From: AVCC01 sp039920865
GTDB taxonomy: Bacteria > Pseudomonadota > Gammaproteobacteria > Burkholderiales > Burkholderiaceae_D
DNA length: 10,981 nt
NCBI GenBank assembly: GCA_039920865.1
Contig: JBDSCZ010000176.1
Location: 1-10,981 of the forward strand
Direction: 5' to 3'
Position numbers and translations under genes: made by a program. Each line of letters begins with the position of its first letter. Position 1 is the stretch's first letter. Shown here piece after piece: positions 7,757 to 10,981 of the stretch. The notes beneath the pieces were generated by a model. That model did not search any database, was not told the DNA's origin, and saw nothing but the letters and a program-made list of their open reading frames with translations.

Positions 7757-8158
7757 ATGAGCGATGAAAAAGCGTTAACCAATGCCAAAGCACTACGCAC
7801 CAACCAGACTGATGCTGAACAACAGCTCTGGTATCACCTGCGGGCGCATCGCTTCATGGATTTGAAATTCAAGCGGCAAAAGCCCTTGGGCCGCTATATC
7901 GCGGACTTTGTATGCTTGGAGCTACGATTGATTATTGAGATCGATGGTGGACAACATGCCGAACAGGTGGAATATGACCAACGCCGAGATGCGTGGTTGC
8001 GAAGCCAGGGTTACACGGTATTGCGGTTTTGGAACAACGAAGTCATGCAACAGCTGGAGAGTGTGTTGGAGCAGATACGCTTGACGGTTACCCTCTGCCC
8101 CAACCCCTCTCCCACAAGTGGGAGAGGGAAGCAAGACAGCGAATTCCCTGCTAAGTAG
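7757..8158 (+). CDS. DUF559 domain protein, Vsr-like/PD-(D/E)XK-fold endonuclease
   Basis: A small 133-residue protein of the DUF559 family, related in fold to very-short-patch-repair (Vsr) and restriction-type endonucleases. The N terminus ARL-type helix (NAKALRTNQTDAEQQLWYHLRAHR, read across 9-32) leads to the core: FKRQKPLGRYIADFV with D50, LIIEIDGGQH (58-67) with E61, D63 and H67 as likely active-site residues, YDQRRDAWLRSQGY (73-86) and VLRFWNNEV (88-96). Residues about 112-125 (LCPNPSPTSGRGKQ and neighbours) are encoded by the right terminal repeat, and the last 8 or so lie beyond the cassette, so the tail is probably not functional. The chosen ATG at 7757 has GGGGA 8 nt upstream. An in-frame TTG at 7742 (adding MGKAT) is also possible, with GGAGGT about 5 nt before it. 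The biological substrate is unknown; I do not assign a specific role beyond nuclease-like fold. Confidence 0.87.
   Translation: MSDEKALTNAKALRTNQTDAEQQLWYHLRAHRFMDLKFKRQKPLGRYIADFVCLELRLIIEIDGGQHAEQVEYDQRRDAWLRSQGYTVLRFWNNEVMQQLESVLEQIRLTVTLCPNPSPTSGRGKQDSEFPAK
8091..8131 (-). repeat. Right inverted repeat of the DUF559 cassette, with stem-loop
   Basis: CCCTCTCCCAC (8105-8115) and GTGGGAGAGGG (8118-8128) form a perfect 11-bp stem with a 2-nt AA loop. With the preceding CCCTCTGCCCCAAC it is the inverted partner of 7692-7732. It lies inside the coding frame of the DUF559 gene and specifies the PSPTSGRG tail. No T-tract follows on either side. Confidence 0.85.
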
Positions 8159-8322
8159 ATGTCTGTGCCTGGAAGGGGAATAAGCAAACTAGATTCTTCT
8201 TTCAGACCAGTATTACTTAAAAAATGACACAGTATCGTCAAATACCATGCCATTTCCGCATATAAAACAAGCGCAACCAAAAATACTGCTGATCCCTAAT
8301 CGGAAGTGCCAGGACCGGTTTT
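8159..8322. other. AT-rich convergent intergenic spacer without a recognisable gene
   Basis: This 164-bp gap between the DUF559 stop and the fbp stop has about 42% GC by hand count, the lowest of any sizeable stretch inspected here. The plus-strand addA/DUF559 transcripts and the minus-strand fbp transcript converge in it, so terminators are expected. I see no GC-rich hairpin followed by a T-run in either direction. It may be debris from the insertion that brought the DUF559 cassette, or ordinary spacer. Confidence 0.5.
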
Positions 8323-9324
8323 TTAGTCCTGATGGTAAGCGGTGACCCGCTCCACTTCGCTCTTCGAGCCGAGGAACACCGGCACCCGCTGGTGCAGTTT
8401 TTCCGGCTGGATATCCAGGATGCGCTGGGCGCCGTTGGTGGCCGCGCCGCCGGCCTGCTCGATGATGAACGCCATCGGATTGGCTTCGTACATCAGGCGC
8501 AATTTGCCTGGCATCTTGGTATCGCGGGTGTCGGCCGGGTACATGAAGACGCCGCCGCGACTCAGGATGCGGTGCACGTCGGCCACCATCGAGGCGATCC
8601 AGCGCATGTTGAAATTGCTGCCGCGCACACCGTCTTCGCCGGCCAGCAATTCGTTCACATAGCGCGTTACCGGCGGGAACCAGTGGCGGGCGTTGGAAGC
8701 GTTGATTGCGAATTCCCGCGTTTCGGCCGGAATTTTCATATTGCGCTGGGTCAGCACCCAGGAGCCCATTTCGCGGTCCAGCGTGAAGCAATTGACGCCG
8801 TTGCCGGTGGTCAGCACCAGCACGGTTTGCGGGCCGTACACCGCGTAACCGGCGGCGACCTGCTGGCTGCCCGGCTGCAGGAAATCCTGCTCGGTCGGCG
8901 CGCCCATGCCTTCCGCCGCCTTCAGCACCGAGAAGATGGTGCCGATCGACACGTTGACGTCGATGTTGGAAGAGCCGTCGAGCGGATCGAACAGCAGCAG
9001 ATATTCGCCCATCGGATAGCGGTTCGGGATCGGGTGGATGGTTTCCATCTCTTCCGACGCCATCGCCGCCAGATGGCCGCCCCATTCATTGGCTTCGAGC
9101 AGGATTTCGTTGGAAATGATGTCGAGCTTTTTCTGCACTTCGCCCTGCACGTTTTCGGTTTCGGCGCTGCCCATGACTTCGCCCAGTGCGCCCTTGCCGA
9201 CCGCGTGGCTGATAGTCTTGCAGGCGCGCGCGACGACCTCGATCAAAAGCCGTAATTCGGCAGGAATGGTGTTGTGCTGGCGCTGTTCTTCCACCAGGTA
9301 TTGGGTCAGGCTGATGCGTTTCAT
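8323..9324 (-). CDS. fbp: Fructose-1,6-bisphosphatase class I
   Basis: Fbp hydrolyses fructose 1,6-bisphosphate to fructose 6-phosphate and phosphate, the committed step of gluconeogenesis, in the cytoplasm with Mg2+. The 333-residue product has normal full length. Metal-binding acids are seen in ASEEMETIHP (E91, E92) and LLLFDPLDGSSN (D113, D116, with G117-S118), which is the family core. The active-site signature GKLRLMYEANPMA is at 273-285, with K274 and the metal ligand E280. The start at 9324 gives the usual MKRISLTQYLVEEQ N terminus and has AAGG 6 nt upstream (9331-9334) in an AT-rich leader. It lies downstream of pepN on the same strand across a 135-nt gap with the CACGAAA palindrome, so it may be read from its own promoter, from pepN, or both. 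Nothing looks damaged. Confidence 0.98.
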   Translation of the reverse strand: MKRISLTQYLVEEQRQHNTIPAELRLLIEVVARACKTISHAVGKGALGEVMGSAETENVQGEVQKKLDIISNEILLEANEWGGHLAAMASEEMETIHPIPNRYPMGEYLLLFDPLDGSSNIDVNVSIGTIFSVLKAAEGMGAPTEQDFLQPGSQQVAAGYAVYGPQTVLVLTTGNGVNCFTLDREMGSWVLTQRNMKIPAETREFAINASNARHWFPPVTRYVNELLAGEDGVRGSNFNMRWIASMVADVHRILSRGGVFMYPADTRDTKMPGKLRLMYEANPMAFIIEQAGGAATNGAQRILDIQPEKLHQRVPVFLGSKSEVERVTAYHQD

Positions 9325-9382
9325 GGATTACCTTATTAATTATTTACAAATATTGTGCACGTTCATTACGAAAATACTTGAT

Positions 9383-9441
9383 CCACGAAAGACACGAAAA
9401 GCACGAAAGAAGGTTTTTCGTGTTTTTCGTGCTTTTCGTGG
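9383..9441. repeat. 59-nt palindromic array of CACGAAA units in the pepN-fbp gap
   Basis: The left arm (9383-9410) carries three CACGAAA units spaced 9 nt apart. After a 3-nt loop (AGG, 9411-9413) the right arm (9414-9441) carries three TTTCGTG units with the same 9-nt period. The 28-bp arms match at 24 positions. In a plus-strand RNA three of the four mismatches become G-U, leaving one A-C; in the minus-strand RNA (the pepN/fbp direction) three are A-C and one is G-U. Because 9 nt is three codons and the unit is palindromically arranged, spurious ORFs on both strands read HEKHEKHEK or FVxFVxFV. I recall similar repeats in many bacterial intergenic regions, without being able to check. Its function is unknown; a 28-bp stem could affect fbp expression or mRNA processing. 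Confidence 0.85.
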
Positions 9442-9459
9442 ACAGTATTCAGTTTCTTG

Positions 9460-10981
9460 TCAGGCCGCCAGTGCCTTCGACACGACTTCGGCCACGTCCT
9501 TCGACAGTTTTTTCGACTTTGCGACTTTTTGCAGTGCGGCCTGCATCTGCACCCGCAGCTCCGGCCGGTATTTCTTCCAGTGGTCCAGCGCGCGCGCCAG
9601 CCGCGCCGCCACTTGCGGGTTGAGCGCATTGAGCGCGATCACCTGTTCGGCCCAGAACGCATAGCCGCTGCCGTCCGGCGCGTGAAATTGCGCCGGATTG
9701 CCGTTGCAGAAACTGAAAATCAGGCTGCGCGCACGGTTCGGGTTGGCGATGGTGAACGCCGGATGCGCGATCAGTTTCCTGATCGCCTTCACGTCGGTGG
9801 TGCGCGCGCTAGCTTGCAGGCTGAACCATTTGTCGACCACCAGCGCTTCTTTTTTGAAATCCTTGTAAAAGCGCTGCAACAGCTTGGTGGCAATCTTGCT
9901 GCCGGAATTGACCAGGCCAACCAGCGCGGCCAGGCGATCTGTCATGTTGTCTGCTGAGACATCCTGCACCTGCGCAAGTTCCAATGCACTGTCGTCGGCC
10001 CAATCCAGCAGATACGACAGCGCCAGATTCTTTAGCCCGCGCTTGCCCGCCGAACGGGCATCGGGGCTGTATTTGCCGCTGACCAGATTGGTCTCATAAG
10101 CAGTCAGGAAATCCGCTTTTAACGCCTGCGCCAGTCGGGTGCGCATGAAGCGGCGCGCCGCATGGATCGCCTGTGGATCGATTGTCGCGCACTGTTCGGC
10201 CAGCAGTGCCTCCGACGGCAGCGTCAGCACCAGTTCTCGAAAAGCCGGATCAAGCGTACTGTCGTTGAGCACCGCGCGCATCGCATCGATGAACAGTTGA
10301 TCGAGTTCCAGCACCGCTGCCGCCGGCTCGCTGGCCGCTTGCAGCGTCGCCGTCAGCGCAAGCAGGCGCTGTATGGCCAGCCGCTGGCCGGCTTCCCAGC
10401 GGTTGAACGGATCGCTGTCGAACGCCAGCAAGTGCGCCAGCTGCTGATCCGAATACGCGTAATCGAGCAGCACCGGCGCCGAGAAATTGCGCAGCAGCGA
10501 CGGCGTCGGCGCCTCGCTTACCTGATTGAAGCGAAAGCTTTGGCGTGCCTTGGTGAATTCCAGCACGCAGGTGGCTTGGCCGGCTTGACAGGTCTGGTCG
10601 TTGGCCAGCGCTGCTTGCCCTTTCTTTTGCGTGGTTTCCAGATACAGCGGCATATCCTTGCCGTGCGCATCGAGCAAGCCGATGGCAAACGGGATGTGGA
10701 ACGGCTGCTTCTTGTCCTGGCCGGGCGTGGCCGGACAGGATTGCGTCAGCGTCACTTCATAGGTTTTTGCAGCGGCGTCGTACTTGGTCTGCACCTTCAC
10801 GCGCGGGGTGCCGGCCTGGCTGTACCAGCGCTCGAACTGGCTCAGGTCGCGGCCATTGGCGTCGGCCATCGCGGCGCGGAATTCGTCACAGGAAACCGCG
10901 CAGCCGTCGTGCCGCTCGAAATACAGATCCATGCCCTTGCGGAAACCCGCGCGTCCCAGCAGCGTCTGGACCATGCGCACC
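9460..10981 (-). CDS. pepN: Aminopeptidase N, M1 family, C-terminal part (partial)
   Basis: PepN is the broad-specificity cytoplasmic zinc aminopeptidase that completes peptide degradation downstream of ATP-dependent proteases. The C-terminal 507 codons are present; the 5' part runs off the right edge (E. coli PepN is 870 residues). The sequence aligns from memory with E. coli PepN throughout: VRMVQTLLG, KGMDLYFERHDG, DLSQFERWYSQAGTP, HIPFAIGLLD (Ig-like domain of the DUF3458 type, about residues 45-155), LDYAYSDQQL, ANPNRARSLIFSF and DGSGYAFWAEQVIALNALNPQVA in the C-terminal helical-repeat domain. The zinc motif HExxH, its third ligand and the catalytic tyrosine lie upstream, the tyrosine probably only a few residues outside the window. 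The stop (TGA) is 18 nt before the CACGAAA palindrome, with fbp next on the same strand. No frameshift is seen. The GTG at the window edge is internal, not a start. Confidence 0.96.
   Translation of the reverse strand, partial: VRMVQTLLGRAGFRKGMDLYFERHDGCAVSCDEFRAAMADANGRDLSQFERWYSQAGTPRVKVQTKYDAAAKTYEVTLTQSCPATPGQDKKQPFHIPFAIGLLDAHGKDMPLYLETTQKKGQAALANDQTCQAGQATCVLEFTKARQSFRFNQVSEAPTPSLLRNFSAPVLLDYAYSDQQLAHLLAFDSDPFNRWEAGQRLAIQRLLALTATLQAASEPAAAVLELDQLFIDAMRAVLNDSTLDPAFRELVLTLPSEALLAEQCATIDPQAIHAARRFMRTRLAQALKADFLTAYETNLVSGKYSPDARSAGKRGLKNLALSYLLDWADDSALELAQVQDVSADNMTDRLAALVGLVNSGSKIATKLLQRFYKDFKKEALVVDKWFSLQASARTTDVKAIRKLIAHPAFTIANPNRARSLIFSFCNGNPAQFHAPDGSGYAFWAEQVIALNALNPQVAARLARALDHWKKYRPELRVQMQAALQKVAKSKKLSKDVAEVVSKALAA

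Larger units (their letters stand above)
7692..8131 (+). mobile_element. Putative inverted-repeat-bounded DUF559 cassette (440 bp)
   Basis: Two copies of a 41-bp repeat face each other in inverted orientation (36 of 41 positions identical by hand alignment), and almost everything between them is one small DUF559 endonuclease gene. Interior GC is about 51% by hand count over 7741-8090, against 62-65% in sampled parts of addA. It lies exactly in the gap after addA. These traits suggest a unit that moved or spread as a whole. No clear target-site duplication is visible, and no known transposase is encoded. I recall that similar GGGAGAGGG/CCCTCTCCC repeats are common around DUF559 genes in proteobacteria, but could not verify this. 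Mobility is inferred, not shown. Confidence 0.5.

Noticed and set aside
7688..8138. GACA at 7688-7691 and 8135-8138 as a target-site duplication of the DUF559 cassette
   Set aside because: Only 4 bp, and the right copy is 3 nt away from the repeat end; chance is the simpler explanation.
9383..9441. CRISPR array
   Set aside because: Units are only 9 nt, contiguous and arranged as a palindrome, with no spacers and no cas genes in the window.
9366..9629. ORFs reading HEKHEKHEK or FVxFVxFV on both strands across the pepN-fbp gap
   Set aside because: These arise from translating the 9-nt-period palindromic repeat; the remainder is antisense or out of frame with pepN.

Overview
The window looks like core chromosome of a betaproteobacterium of the order Burkholderiales, most likely family Oxalobacteraceae (a Collimonas or Herbaspirillum type). 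This is inferred from the proteins and the gene order (rho and trxA next to an AddB/AddA-like pair, then fbp and pepN). Genes have high GC (sampled stretches of addA hand-count at 62-65%). No database search was possible.

Layout. (1) 1-1171, minus strand: trxA (thioredoxin) followed by the first 228 codons of rho (transcription terminator), which runs off the left edge. The trxA-rho gap holds a strong stem-loop, a possible weak promoter, a C-rich G-poor leader resembling a Rho-loading site, and a small hairpin by the rho start. (2) 1172-1509: divergent intergenic region with two inverted repeats but no convincing promoter. (3) 1510-7679, plus strand: a translationally coupled pair encoding an AddB-like PD-(D/E)XK nuclease with four Fe-S cysteines and no visible Walker A, and an AddA-like UvrD-type helicase-nuclease. 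Together they should form a double-strand-break resection enzyme. (4) 7692-8131: a 440-bp cassette with about 41-bp inverted terminal repeats, each containing a GGGAGAGGG/CCCTCTCCC stem-loop, around a small DUF559 (Vsr-like fold) endonuclease gene. Its GC is about 51%. (5) 8159-8322: AT-rich spacer without a gene. (6) 8323-9324, minus strand: fbp, class I fructose-1,6-bisphosphatase, complete. (7) 9325-9459: intergenic region with a 59-nt inverted array of CACGAAA units of 9-nt period. (8) 9460-10981, minus strand: C-terminal 507 codons of pepN (aminopeptidase N), running off the right edge.

Most of the window is housekeeping: redox (TrxA), termination (Rho), recombinational repair (AddAB-like), gluconeogenesis (Fbp) and peptide turnover (PepN). 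The accessory part is the repeat-bounded DUF559 cassette, which sits 12 bp after the addA stop codon and is the best candidate for a little-described mobile or repeat-maintenance system. The CACGAAA palindrome and the rho leader are the other non-coding signals worth checking.
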